This document shows positions 34,113-44,206 of a DNA stretch of 64,000 nt, piece after piece. A program made the translations under genes and the position numbers. The notes beneath the pieces are model-generated. The model had not been told where the DNA came from and did not search any database. It saw nothing but the letters and a program-made list of their open reading frames with translations. Origin of the DNA: Paenibacillus bovis (GTDB lineage: Bacteria > Bacillota > Bacilli > Bacillales > Bacillaceae_C). The DNA lies in contig VEFU01000018.1 in assembly GCA_007679095.1 (NCBI GenBank), positions 1 to 64,000 on the forward strand, written 5' to 3'. Numbering within the stretch: the first letter of the stretch is position 1; each line of letters begins with the position of its first letter.

Positions 34113-35078
34113 TTGAGCAATACAAATGTACAACTTCAAAAGGGAAAAAGTGAAGTTAAAATTCAAAAACAGAAAAAGTTTTGGAGGGAAGTAAGAAATA
34201 GCTGGCAGTTATATGTGCTGTTTGCTTTACCTCTCTTATATATCTTGGTCTTTAAGTATTATCCAATGTATGGGGCATCAATTGCATTTAAGAATTTTAG
34301 TCCAATTCTAGGTATTACGGATAGTCCTTGGGTTGGTTTTGATCACTTTAAACGTTTTTTTGAATCATATGAGTTTGTCCGAGTTTTAAAAAATACATTG
34401 CTATTAAGTTTATATCAATTAGTCGCAGGCTTTCCTTTTCCAATTATTCTAGCCCTTAGCTTGAATTACGTCATGCATAGTAAGTTTAAGAAATCAGTGC
34501 AGATGATTACGTATGCACCGCACTTTATCTCAGTAGTGGTGATGGTTGGTATTATTCTATTAATTTTAGAGCCAAGAGGTCCGTTAAATGACCTCCTTGC
34601 ATTATTAGGAATGGAACGAATTCATTTTATGGGAGAAGCTTCTCTCTTTAAGTCCATATTTGTTTGGTCTGGGATTTGGCAGAATGTTGGTTTTGGTTGC
34701 ATTATTTATCTTGCTGCATTATCGAGTGTTAGTCCCGAACTACATGAAGCAGCGGTTGTAGATGGTGCTAGTAAATTACAACGTATATGGCATATTGATA
34801 TTCCTAGTATTCTACCGATTACCATCATTTTGTTGATATTGGATATGGGGAATATCTTAGATACGGGATTTGAGAAGGTCTTATTGATGCAAAATAACTT
34901 AAATTTATCTACATCCGAAGTGATTGATACGTATGTGTATAAAGTAGGGTTAATTGCCGCTCTCCCTCAGTATTCCTACGCTGCAGCAATCGGTATCTTT
35001 AAAGCAGTTATTGCTCTAATACTTATTGCAGGAGCAAATAAATTATCGAAAAAGGTAGGTCAAGAAAGCTTATGGTAA
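34113..35078 (+). CDS. ABC sugar transporter permease, LplB/YteP type
   Basis: The first membrane subunit of the second importer. The TTG start follows AAAAGGAGG. It has a charged N-terminus of about 35 residues, six membrane segments and the EAA loop HEAAVVDGAS. It closely matches the permease at 2184-3155, including LLMQNNLNLSTSEVIDTYVYK. The operon order here is permease, permease, then SBPs, the reverse of the first importer. Confidence 0.9.
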   Translation: MSNTNVQLQKGKSEVKIQKQKKFWREVRNSWQLYVLFALPLLYILVFKYYPMYGASIAFKNFSPILGITDSPWVGFDHFKRFFESYEFVRVLKNTLLLSLYQLVAGFPFPIILALSLNYVMHSKFKKSVQMITYAPHFISVVVMVGIILLILEPRGPLNDLLALLGMERIHFMGEASLFKSIFVWSGIWQNVGFGCIIYLAALSSVSPELHEAAVVDGASKLQRIWHIDIPSILPITIILLILDMGNILDTGFEKVLLMQNNLNLSTSEVIDTYVYKVGLIAALPQYSYAAAIGIFKAVIALILIAGANKLSKKVGQESLW

Positions 35079-35102
35079 ATAGGAAGGGAGGGGAAGAAAC
35101 GC

Positions 35103-36002
35103 ATGAATCCTAGAATTGCAGAAACAAAGGCAGATAGAGTTTTTACGTACATTAACTATACCTTTCTTGGACTCTTAACACTCATCGTACTATACCCATT
35201 GATATATATTCTAAGTGCATCTTTTAGCTCAACAGAGGCTGTTGCGGCAGGAAGGGTTTGGTTATTTCCAGTAGATTTTAGTTTAAAAGGCTATGAAACA
35301 GTTTTTAATTATGATTTAATCTGGACTGGCTATGCAAATTCACTATTTTATACGATTGTCGGGACAACGATTAATATTGTCTTAACGATTATGGCGGCAT
35401 ATCCATTATCGAGACCCGATTTTAAAGGAAGAAACTTTTTCATGTTTCTATTCTTCTTCACGATGTTATTTAATGGAGGTTTAATTCCAACCTATTTATT
35501 AGTTAAAGATTTAGATTTGTTGAATACAAGGTGGGCATTAATCATTCCAAATGCAATGTCTGTATTTAATGTGATCATTGCGAGAACGTATTTTAAAATG
35601 ACCATCCCTAAAGAATTGTTAGAATCATCGAAACTAGAAGGTTGTGATGATTTTCGTTTCATTAGAAGTGTTGTACTCCCACTCTCTGGCCCAATTATTG
35701 CAGTAATTGCCCTATTTTATGCAGTAGGTCATTGGAATGCATATTTTAATGCGTTAATTTATTTGCGTGATCAAGCTTTATATCCGCTACAGTTAGTATT
35801 ACAAAATATATTGGTTCAAAGTCAGATTGATCCAGAAATGATGGGTAGCATCGATGTAGAGACACAGCAACAATTGCTAGGTTTAGAGCAACTATTAAAA
35901 TACTCGCTTATTGTAGTTGCATCGTTACCAGTGTTAATTATGTATCCATTTGTACAGAAACACTTTGTTAAGGGAGTTATGATAGGTTCCATTAAAGAGT
36001 AA
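35103..36002 (+). CDS. ABC sugar transporter permease, LplC/YtcP type
   Basis: The second membrane subunit, 299 aa, 24 bases after its partner, with GGGAGGGG before the ATG. It has six membrane segments and a divergent EAA loop (ESSKLEGCD). The end MYPFVQKHFVKGVMIGSIKE matches the first importer's permease. Three SBP genes follow, so one channel may serve several binding proteins. Confidence 0.9.
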   Translation: MNPRIAETKADRVFTYINYTFLGLLTLIVLYPLIYILSASFSSTEAVAAGRVWLFPVDFSLKGYETVFNYDLIWTGYANSLFYTIVGTTINIVLTIMAAYPLSRPDFKGRNFFMFLFFFTMLFNGGLIPTYLLVKDLDLLNTRWALIIPNAMSVFNVIIARTYFKMTIPKELLESSKLEGCDDFRFIRSVVLPLSGPIIAVIALFYAVGHWNAYFNALIYLRDQALYPLQLVLQNILVQSQIDPEMMGSIDVETQQQLLGLEQLLKYSLIVVASLPVLIMYPFVQKHFVKGVMIGSIKE

Positions 36003-36029
36003 CGTCTTGAAAATAAGGAGGTTTTATAA

Positions 36030-37682
36030 ATGAAAAATCGACTATTACCAGCCTTTGTTTTACTGATATCAACGATGCTAATTTTGACGGGATGCTTTGG
36101 GAATTCCAAAAAAACAGATAACCGAAGTGCTAAGGATGTAAAAGTTAATGCTGCAGGTGTCTTACCTATTGTAGACGAAAAAGTTACACTAAATGTCCTT
36201 ATTCATGGGCAAGCAAATGTAGAGGATTTCGCAACAAATGAATTTACCAAATGGTATGAAGAACAAACGAATGTTCATCTAAACTTTGAAGTTGTTGGTC
36301 CAAAGGGAGCACAAGAACAGTTAAACCTCATTATGTCTTCCGGTGATTACCCTGATGTCATTATAGGATTTGGTATATCAGCTACAAAGCAAATGGTATA
36401 TGGGAAACAAGGTGTTTTTATACCACTTAATGATTTGATAGAAAAGTATGGTCATGGAACGAAGGAGATGTTTAAGGAACTACCTAGAGCAGAAGAAATA
36501 ATTACAGCACCAGACGGAAATATTTATGGTTTACCTTTTATTGGACATAATCCACACACTTTTTATCCTCACAAAATGTGGATTTATGAACCTTGGTTAG
36601 AAACACTAAATCTCGACATGCCAACTACAACAGAGGAATTTTATGAAGTGTTAAAAGCGTTTAAGACACAGGATCCTAACGGAAACGGAAAAGCAGATGA
36701 AATTCCTTTTGCGGCAGCGACGACTGGCTGGAACTCGCAAATTGATAACTTTCTAATGAATGCATTTGTATATACAAATAAAGCTACGAATAGCTACATG
36801 ATGCTTGAAAACGGGAAAATTGATGTTTCATTTACTCAGCCAGGCTGGAAAGAAGGCCTTAAATTTATGAATCGATTATATGAGGAAGGATTGTTAGCTC
36901 CTGAATCTTTTACACAGGACATGGAGCAATTACGGAGATTGGGCGAAAATCCTGACGTACCAATACTTGGAGCAGCTCCTGGAGGAACGATGGAGTTTAC
37001 TCAAATAAATGGTTCAAGTGGGAGATGGAAAGAATATAAACCAATGGCACCATTAAAGGGTCCAACAGGTCTTCAAGTGGCACCTACATCATTGAGGATT
37101 GATTCTAATGCTGCATTTGTTATTACGAAAGATTGTCCATATCCAGAAGTTGCATTTCGCTGGGCAGATTTTATGTATACGAAAGAAGCAACAATCAGAA
37201 ATGATAACGGTATGTTTGAAGAGCATTGGGTTTGGGCAGAAGAGGGAGATATCGGATTAAATGGAAAACCGGCCACTTGGAAGCGAATCTATCAACCTAG
37301 TAGTAGTGGTACTGTTCAAAATCATGAGTGGGAACATACTGGTCCTATCTATAATTCTCGTGAAATATGGGAGGGACTTGCAATTGAGGAAGGTGGTTTA
37401 GAAGATATTCTTTATAAAGCAACGGTAGAACATTATGAACCATACGGAAAAAACGATGATAAGTTTGTACCTCCTCTTTTCTTTGATGAAGTTCAAGCGG
37501 CAGAACTAGCTACAATAGAGCAGACAATACGTGACCATGTCTCAGAGATGCAAGCACGCTTCATCACTGGGGATGCTGATATTGAAAAAGATTGGGATAA
37601 GTACTTGAAAACATTGGAAGGAATGAATTTGAAAAGGTTTATAGAAATCTACCAAGAAGCGTATGATGCAAAATATAAATGA
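36030..37682 (+). CDS. Extracellular solute-binding lipoprotein, tandem SBP copy 1
   Basis: The ATG follows AAGGAGG. The lipobox LTGC gives a lipid Cys at residue 22. The EF-hand-like calcium loop DPNGNGKADEIP starts at Asp215. It shares most of its length with the SBPs at 39290 and 41022 (ETNEFTKWYEEQTNVH-type stretch, RRLGENPDVPILG, LKRFIEIYQEAYDAKYK). It directly follows the permease pair, so it is probably the original partner. A hairpin follows the gene. Confidence 0.9.
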   Translation: MKNRLLPAFVLLISTMLILTGCFGNSKKTDNRSAKDVKVNAAGVLPIVDEKVTLNVLIHGQANVEDFATNEFTKWYEEQTNVHLNFEVVGPKGAQEQLNLIMSSGDYPDVIIGFGISATKQMVYGKQGVFIPLNDLIEKYGHGTKEMFKELPRAEEIITAPDGNIYGLPFIGHNPHTFYPHKMWIYEPWLETLNLDMPTTTEEFYEVLKAFKTQDPNGNGKADEIPFAAATTGWNSQIDNFLMNAFVYTNKATNSYMMLENGKIDVSFTQPGWKEGLKFMNRLYEEGLLAPESFTQDMEQLRRLGENPDVPILGAAPGGTMEFTQINGSSGRWKEYKPMAPLKGPTGLQVAPTSLRIDSNAAFVITKDCPYPEVAFRWADFMYTKEATIRNDNGMFEEHWVWAEEGDIGLNGKPATWKRIYQPSSSGTVQNHEWEHTGPIYNSREIWEGLAIEEGGLEDILYKATVEHYEPYGKNDDKFVPPLFFDEVQAAELATIEQTIRDHVSEMQARFITGDADIEKDWDKYLKTLEGMNLKRFIEIYQEAYDAKYK

Positions 37683-37692
37683 ACCTGATATG

Positions 37693-37724
37693 GAGGGGAT
37701 AGTATGCTAATTAGGCTATCCCTC
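37693..37724 (+). terminator. Intercistronic hairpin after tandem SBP copy 1
   Basis: GAGGGGATAG pairs with CTATCCCTC, with one bulged base. An A-run, not a T-run, follows on this strand, so it more likely stabilises the SBP transcript than ends it. Confidence 0.5.
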
Positions 37725-37766
37725 AAAAAAAGTTTGTAAAATCAATAGAAGGTGGCATGTGAAAGG

Positions 37767-39269
37767 ATGAAAAAAGGTCAGGGAAAGAAAAAAATGAACA
37801 TAGTTTGGTTCGTACAAGACCATGTTATGTGGAAACATTTTCGAGATACGGATGGACCTAAGCCTAAGTTACCAACGTATGAGCGAATTGCTAAAACAGG
37901 AATAGAATTTAATCGTGCTTATTCTATTATTCCGCTATGTGGCCCTGCGCGGGGTAGTTTGATGACAGGTGTTTATCCGCACAAACACGGAATCATCAAT
38001 AATGGAAAAAAAGTAGATTTGAATCAATTAGAAATAAATGTGTTTAATAAATACTTGATAGATGAAGGATATCGTACAGGTTATTTTGGAAAATGGCATG
38101 CTGGTGTCGGAGTTGCACAGGATAGTGGCTTTGAAGGATATTCGGTATCAGGTTATGGTAATCCTTATGGGACAGATGAATATCTAGAATACTTACAAAA
38201 ACATAATCTACCAACCCCATTTGTGGATGTCGAATGGAGGCCTACTGGCGAGATTTCCAAAAATGTTGATTTAACAGTGAAAGGAATTTCTCCTCACCCA
38301 AAAGTAGGGATAGGTCATCCGACGACAGGGATTATTAAAGCTCCTGCTGAAACGACAGAATCCTATTTTTTATCAGACATGGCAAGTGAATGGCTTCAAC
38401 AGAGAGTAGAAGACGGAGACTCGTTTTTTCTAAGGGTAGATACTTGGGGTCCGCATCAACCTTATTTAGTATCAGAAACATTTAAAGATACGATGAACCC
38501 AACAGAAATACCAGAATATCCAAATTTCAGTAATGACTTTGGTGATCGGCCAGCTTATCATAAGCGAGATCGTGAAGAATGGAGGGCGAAGACAGGTTTT
38601 ACTACTTGGGAAGAATGGCAACCAATTGTGGGAAGAGCATATGAACATTATGAACAGACAGATACTGGTCTCGGGAAGATATTAGATACATTGGAACACT
38701 TAGGGATTGCGGAAGAGACAATCGTCATTTATACCGCGGATCACGGTGATATACTCGCGTCAAACGGTGGTCTGTTTGATAAAGACTCTATGTTAACTGA
38801 AGAAACTATGTCCATTCCAATGGTAATTAGATGGCCAGGTGTTACCGATGGGAAATATAATCGTGACGAATTAGTATCTAATATGGACCTGGTGCCGACG
38901 ATTTTAGAGATGGCAGGAATTCAGGTTCCAACAAATATGGACGGTGAAAGTTTAGTACCGTTATTAAATCAAAACCCGCAAGAGTGGCGAGAAGAACTAT
39001 TGACTCAGCACTTTGGTCATATAAATCATGACAAAATTCAACGAGTTTTATATTGGAAGAGTTATAAATATGTAGCTCATTTAGATGATACAGATGAATT
39101 GTATAATCTCGAAAAAGATCCATTTGAATGGAAGAATTTAGTGGAAGATCCTGCTTTGGATAGCCTATTGCAAGACATGAAGAAAAGACTTGCTAGATGT
39201 ATGGTTAAGTATCAAGATCTATCTGAAGATTCACAAACTCTACTTAAACAGAAAGGCATAACAATTTGA
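37767..39269 (+). CDS. S1-type sulfatase, cytoplasmic, variant motif CGPAR
   Basis: I chose the ATG at 37767; a GTG 15 bases earlier lacks ribosome spacing and an ATG at 37794 is also possible. The motif is CGPAR with the modifiable Cys at residue 58: Ala replaces the usual Ser, a change FGE tolerates since Cys, Pro and Arg are the core. The N-terminal metal motif is also unusual (WFVQDHVMW rather than TDQQ), while TADHGDILASNGG supplies the second site. It lies between two SBP genes, so it is presumably co-transcribed with the importer. No signal peptide. Confidence 0.87.
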   Translation: MKKGQGKKKMNIVWFVQDHVMWKHFRDTDGPKPKLPTYERIAKTGIEFNRAYSIIPLCGPARGSLMTGVYPHKHGIINNGKKVDLNQLEINVFNKYLIDEGYRTGYFGKWHAGVGVAQDSGFEGYSVSGYGNPYGTDEYLEYLQKHNLPTPFVDVEWRPTGEISKNVDLTVKGISPHPKVGIGHPTTGIIKAPAETTESYFLSDMASEWLQQRVEDGDSFFLRVDTWGPHQPYLVSETFKDTMNPTEIPEYPNFSNDFGDRPAYHKRDREEWRAKTGFTTWEEWQPIVGRAYEHYEQTDTGLGKILDTLEHLGIAEETIVIYTADHGDILASNGGLFDKDSMLTEETMSIPMVIRWPGVTDGKYNRDELVSNMDLVPTILEMAGIQVPTNMDGESLVPLLNQNPQEWREELLTQHFGHINHDKIQRVLYWKSYKYVAHLDDTDELYNLEKDPFEWKNLVEDPALDSLLQDMKKRLARCMVKYQDLSEDSQTLLKQKGITI

Positions 39270-39289
39270 GAATAATGGAGGAGTTATTT

Positions 39290-40921
39290 GTGAGAAAATC
39301 AATAGCTATATTACTCATTACCATTTCTCTAGTTTTAAGTGGCTGTTTTGGAAAAAAAACAACAAATGAAGAAGTGAAAGAGGTTTCCATCAGTCCTGCA
39401 GGCGAATTGCCGATAGTGGATGAAAAAGTGACTTTAAAGGTATTAGTTCAAAGCCGAGCGAACATAGAGAACTTTGAAACAAATGAATTTACAAAATGGT
39501 ATGAAGAACAAACAAATGTACACATTGATTGGGAAGTGGTACCGCCTAAGGATGCACAAGAAAAATTAAATCTTATATTAACAAGTGGCGAATATCCAGA
39601 TGTCATTATGGGATTTGGTATTTCTCCTACGATGCAAATGGTGTATGGGATGCAAGGTGTCTTCCGGCCGATGAATGATTATATTGATAAATATGGCTAT
39701 GGGACGAAACGATTATTTGAAGAGGTAGAAGGTGCTGAAGAAGCAATTAAAGCACCAGATGGTAATATCTATGGTTTACCGCAAATTGATGCAAATCCAC
39801 ATACAGCTTCACCGCAAAAACTGTGGATTTATGAACCATGGTTAAAAAAGTTGAATTTAGATATGCCAACTACAACAGAGGAATTTTACCAAGTTTTGAA
39901 AGCGTTTAAAACGCAAGATCCGAATGGAAATGGAAAAGCAGATGAAATACCATTGGCAGGAGCAACAACAGGATGGCATGCTCAAATAGATAACTTTTTA
40001 ATGAATGCCTTTATTTATACACATAAATTAGGAAATGGGTATACGATTCTCGACAATGGCAAGGTAGATGTTGTATTTAATAAGCCAGAATGGAAAAAAG
40101 GATTAGAGTTTCTACACAAATTGTATGACGAAGGTCTATTGGCACCTGAAACATTTACACAGGATATTGATCAATTACGACGCCTTGGAGAAAATCCAGA
40201 TGTTCCAATTCTTGGTGTTGCACCAGGTGGGACAATGGAATTTACGCAAATTGGTGGCGAGAGTGGGAGATGGCAAGAATATGTTACAATCCCACCACTA
40301 AAGGGGCCGGATCAGCTCCAGGTAGCTCCATATTCTCTAGAAGGACTTAATGCCAATGCGCAATTTGTAATAACAAGCGCTGCAAAATATCCTGAAGTTG
40401 CCTATCGCTGGGGAGAAATGATGTATACAGAAGAAATAACGATTAGAAATGACAATGGTACCTTAGGTGAACATTGGGATTGGGCTGAAGAAGGAGAAAT
40501 AGGTCTGAATGGAAAACAAGGATCATGGAAAAAACTAGTTCAACCTAGTGGGATACAAAATTTTGAATGGGAACATACTGGTCCGATTTTACAAACGCGT
40601 GAACTCCGAGAAGGGCTTGTTACACAAAAAGGTGAACTGGCGCAAATTTTATACGAGGAAACAGTAAAGAATTATGATCCGTATCGACAAGATGTGGATA
40701 AAATTGTGCCACCATTATTTTTTAGTGAAAGCCAGGCATCTGAGCTTGCAACGCTGGAAAAAACAATTCGTGACTATGTGAATGAAATGTTAGCACGCTT
40801 TGTTACAGGTGATGCAGACATTTCCAAGGAATGGGATAAATATTTAGATACATTGGTGAATATGAACTTAAAGAGATTTGTTGAAATATATCAAGAAGCT
40901 TATGATGTGAAGTATAAATAA
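39290..40921 (+). CDS. Extracellular solute-binding lipoprotein, tandem SBP copy 2
   Basis: I chose the GTG at 39290 because GGAGGAG lies about eight bases before it and the signal peptide then has normal length. The lipobox LSGC gives a lipid Cys at residue 19. The calcium loop starts at Asp210. It is roughly 60-65% identical by eye to copy 1 and copy 3. Copies 2 and 3 share VHIEWEVVP/VHIDWEVVP and LAGATTGW, while copy 1 has FAAATTGW, so pocket residues may differ. Confidence 0.9.
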   Translation: MRKSIAILLITISLVLSGCFGKKTTNEEVKEVSISPAGELPIVDEKVTLKVLVQSRANIENFETNEFTKWYEEQTNVHIDWEVVPPKDAQEKLNLILTSGEYPDVIMGFGISPTMQMVYGMQGVFRPMNDYIDKYGYGTKRLFEEVEGAEEAIKAPDGNIYGLPQIDANPHTASPQKLWIYEPWLKKLNLDMPTTTEEFYQVLKAFKTQDPNGNGKADEIPLAGATTGWHAQIDNFLMNAFIYTHKLGNGYTILDNGKVDVVFNKPEWKKGLEFLHKLYDEGLLAPETFTQDIDQLRRLGENPDVPILGVAPGGTMEFTQIGGESGRWQEYVTIPPLKGPDQLQVAPYSLEGLNANAQFVITSAAKYPEVAYRWGEMMYTEEITIRNDNGTLGEHWDWAEEGEIGLNGKQGSWKKLVQPSGIQNFEWEHTGPILQTRELREGLVTQKGELAQILYEETVKNYDPYRQDVDKIVPPLFFSESQASELATLEKTIRDYVNEMLARFVTGDADISKEWDKYLDTLVNMNLKRFVEIYQEAYDVKYK

Positions 40922-41021
40922 TAGATTACTAGAATGCTGAGGCACACTGACTACTAAAAAAAATTAATCCATGGTCAATTTAATATGAATTACAAATCCA
41001 ATACGAGAGGGTTATTGTTTA

Positions 41022-42659
41022 ATGCGAAAGATTATCTCACCTTTATTTTTGATAGTCGTAATTACATCCTTATTATTATCTGGATGTTTTGGTAAAAAGG
41101 ATAAAGCCAATGGAGACGAAAAAGTAGCAGTTAATCCAGCAGGAGTATTCCCAATCGTTGATGAAAAAGTAACATTAAAAGTATTAGTGCACGGAAATGC
41201 ACTTATAGAGAATTTTGAAACAAATGAATTTACAAAGTGGTATGAAGAGAAGACAAATGTACACATTGAATGGGAAGTTGTACCGCAAAAAGGAGCTAAA
41301 GAAAAATTAAATCTTATTTTAACTAGTGGTGATTATCCAGATGTTATTTTGAATTTTGGAGTATCACCAACAGAACAGTTAGTGTATGGACAACAAGGGA
41401 TATTTCTACCTTTAAATAAGTATATTGATGAATATGGAAAAGAAACAAAAGAGTTATTTAGAAAATACCCGAAAGTAAAGGATGTAATCACTGCACCGAA
41501 TGGAAATATCTATGCATTACCTCGTATTAATGAAAATTATCACGGTTTAATGGGACAAAAAATGTGGATTTATACTCCTTGGTTAGAAAAGCTGAATCTT
41601 AAAATGCCTACGACAACAGATGAATTTTATGAGGTGTTAAAAGCATTTAAGACAAAAGATCCGAATGGAAATGGAAAAGCGGATGAAATTCCACTAGCAG
41701 GAGCTACCACGGGATGGAATATGAATATTGAAAACTTCTTAATGAATTCCTTCATATTTACGAATAAAACAACTTCTAATCGGATGATTTTTAATGAGGA
41801 AGGAGAAATTGATGTAGTATTTAATAAAGACGGTTGGAGGGAAGGGCTGAAATACTTAAATAAGTTATATTCGGAAGGATTACTAGTTGGAGAAACTTTC
41901 ACACAAGATAAGGACCAATTAAAGCAAATGGGTGATCACCCTGGAGTTCCAATTTTAGGTACTGTGGCCGCAGGTATACCACAAGATTTTGCGGATATTG
42001 GCGGAGATAGATGGAGTGATTATGAAACAGTACCGCCACTGAAAGGACCAAATGGTTTACAGGTTACTCCTTTTGATTCGTATCCAATGGCCAATGGCGT
42101 ATTTATAATTACTAGTGCTGCGAAATATCCGGAGGTAGCTTTCCGATGGGCTGATGCGATGTTTTCGGAAGAAATAACATTAAGAGCTGTTCATGGTAGA
42201 CCTGATATTGAATGGCGTTGGGCGGAAGATGGTGAACTTGGAATTAATGGAGAACCAGGAAAATGGAAGAAGCTAATAAGTTTTGGAAGTGTACAAAATA
42301 GTCATTGGTATCAAACAGGCACACATATACAAGATGAGGCTCTTCGCTCAAGTCTAGTGGGAGAAGAGGGGAATATTGAAAGTGTGCTATACAATGAAAC
42401 GAAAGAAAAATATGCGCCTTATCAACAAGATCCTGAGAAAATGGTTCCACCATTATTCTTTACAGAAGAACAAGCAAATGAGTTAGCAACCCTACAAAAG
42501 TCTATTAATGATTATGTCGGTGAAATGGTGGCCCGCTTTGTAACTGGTGATCAGTCGTTAGAGAAGGATTGGGATAAGTATATTGAAACACTGGAGTCTA
42601 TGAATTTAAAGCGATTTGTAGAAATTCATAATGAAGCATATGAAACACAGTATAAATAA
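41022..42659 (+). CDS. Extracellular solute-binding lipoprotein, tandem SBP copy 3
   Basis: The ATG has GAGAGGG upstream. The lipobox LSGC gives a lipid Cys at residue 22. The calcium loop starts at Asp213. It is the most divergent copy near the predicted binding face (for example NENYHGLMGQKMW where copies 1 and 2 have HNPHTFYPHKMW/DANPHTASPQKLW-like stretches). A terminator-like hairpin separates it from three sulfatase genes. Confidence 0.9.
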   Translation: MRKIISPLFLIVVITSLLLSGCFGKKDKANGDEKVAVNPAGVFPIVDEKVTLKVLVHGNALIENFETNEFTKWYEEKTNVHIEWEVVPQKGAKEKLNLILTSGDYPDVILNFGVSPTEQLVYGQQGIFLPLNKYIDEYGKETKELFRKYPKVKDVITAPNGNIYALPRINENYHGLMGQKMWIYTPWLEKLNLKMPTTTDEFYEVLKAFKTKDPNGNGKADEIPLAGATTGWNMNIENFLMNSFIFTNKTTSNRMIFNEEGEIDVVFNKDGWREGLKYLNKLYSEGLLVGETFTQDKDQLKQMGDHPGVPILGTVAAGIPQDFADIGGDRWSDYETVPPLKGPNGLQVTPFDSYPMANGVFIITSAAKYPEVAFRWADAMFSEEITLRAVHGRPDIEWRWAEDGELGINGEPGKWKKLISFGSVQNSHWYQTGTHIQDEALRSSLVGEEGNIESVLYNETKEKYAPYQQDPEKMVPPLFFTEEQANELATLQKSINDYVGEMVARFVTGDQSLEKDWDKYIETLESMNLKRFVEIHNEAYETQYK

Positions 42660-42671
42660 GCGACAATGTTG

Positions 42672-42697
42672 AGGGAGATTATCGTCTCCCTTTTCTT
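42672..42697 (+). terminator. Terminator or attenuator after tandem SBP copy 3
   Basis: AGGGAGA pairs with TCTCCCT around a six-base loop and is followed by TTTCTTCT. It would reduce read-through into the sulfatases. Confidence 0.7.
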
Positions 42698-42741
42698 CTC
42701 ATGAATAAATTGTAAATGCTGATAGAAAGAGGGGAAGAAGC

Positions 42742-44181
42742 ATGAAAGAAGAAAGACCTCATATTGTCTTTATCACAATGGATGAGTTAAGGAAGGATGC
42801 ACTAAGCTGTTATGGCAATAAAGCGATAGATACCCCAAATTTAGATCGTTTAGCAGAACAAAGTATCAGGTTTTCAAGAGCATATACGGTTAGTCCATGG
42901 TGTTTGCCCTCTAGATGTGCCATGTTAACAGGGCAATTCCCGCATAATAGCGGTGCTTATAGTAATTTTCGTAAATGTGAGTTAGATACTGGAATCCCAA
43001 ATCTCTTTCAAGAGCTGCGGAAAGTGGGGTACAAGACATCCTTATTTGGTAAGTGTCATTTTTCCCCTGTACCCTATGGAGAAACTCGTCCAGATGTTAC
43101 ACTTCCATATGATGAATTTAGGGAATATTATGTCAATTTAGGCATTGACCATTTAGATTTGCAAGATGATAAACAAGTATCAGTTTGGTTCTATGATGAT
43201 TATGCGAAGGAACTAGATGAAGTAGGATATTTACAAGCTTATCGGGATGCAACATGGAATGTGCAAGATAATCGTAAAGTATTTACATTTCCTGGACCTG
43301 AGGAATGGCATCCAGATAGTTGGGTAGGAAGGAAAGCACAGCAATTTATCCAGAAATACTCAGGGGATCAACCATTATTTAGTTGGATATCCTTTAGTGG
43401 TCCGCATTATCCATTTGATCCTCCAGAGAAATATATAGATAGGGTTGATATGAGTAAAGACACTCCGATGTCTTTTTTGGAAGGAGAATTCGATGATGAG
43501 AGTCGAATCCACCATCGAAGTTATCATGGAGACGGGAGAGGCATTATTGATGGTGCTGGGGTTGCACCGGGTAGAGCATGTAAGAATTATTCGAATCAAT
43601 ATTGGCATACATTGCGGAAATATTACTTTGCGAATGTTGTGCAAATCGATGATTATATAGGGAGAATTTTAGAGGTAGTGGAAAGGAAATTCGGTGACAA
43701 TGTTCTTATTATTTTTACAGCAGATCATGGGGAGATGTTAGGAGCACATGGAATATGGGGAAAAGGTGACTGTGGGTATGAGGATGTTACGAATGTTCCA
43801 CTTTTAGTGAAATATCCAGGATCATCTCAAGGTTATACAACGGATGTGAAAGTTATGTTAACTGATATTATGGCAACCTGTATGAAAGTTGCAAATATTA
43901 GCGATCCGGTACCAACAGATGGCCGTGATTTTAATGAATCTATTGAAGTTGGTGGTTATCCATACGTGTTTTCCGAAGGGGAAGGATTTATTTGCGTAAG
44001 TGATGGTCAATACAAATATATTCATATCAATAAAAATAATCGTGAACATGATGAAATGTTTGACCTCGAAAAAGATCCAAATGAATTTGAAAACGTGATA
44101 AATCAAACCGAATATGCAGAGAAATTAGCAGAGTTAAGGGGAGAAGTGGCAAAATTATTTATGAAAAAATTATTGGCTTAA
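42742..44181 (+). CDS. S1-type sulfatase, cytoplasmic (CLPSR)
   Basis: The ATG follows GAGGGGAAG. The modifiable Cys is residue 54 in CLPSR; the first metal ligand is Asp14, within TMDELRKDALSCYGN. The second metal cluster is TADHGEMLGAHGIWGKG. The tail EMFDLEKDPNEFENV is typical. It is the first of three sulfatase genes with gaps of under 35 bases, so they are co-transcribed. No signal peptide. Confidence 0.9.
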   Translation: MKEERPHIVFITMDELRKDALSCYGNKAIDTPNLDRLAEQSIRFSRAYTVSPWCLPSRCAMLTGQFPHNSGAYSNFRKCELDTGIPNLFQELRKVGYKTSLFGKCHFSPVPYGETRPDVTLPYDEFREYYVNLGIDHLDLQDDKQVSVWFYDDYAKELDEVGYLQAYRDATWNVQDNRKVFTFPGPEEWHPDSWVGRKAQQFIQKYSGDQPLFSWISFSGPHYPFDPPEKYIDRVDMSKDTPMSFLEGEFDDESRIHHRSYHGDGRGIIDGAGVAPGRACKNYSNQYWHTLRKYYFANVVQIDDYIGRILEVVERKFGDNVLIIFTADHGEMLGAHGIWGKGDCGYEDVTNVPLLVKYPGSSQGYTTDVKVMLTDIMATCMKVANISDPVPTDGRDFNESIEVGGYPYVFSEGEGFICVSDGQYKYIHINKNNREHDEMFDLEKDPNEFENVINQTEYAEKLAELRGEVAKLFMKKLLA

Positions 44182-44206
44182 TCAATTTTGAAGGGGATTG
44201 CCATTG

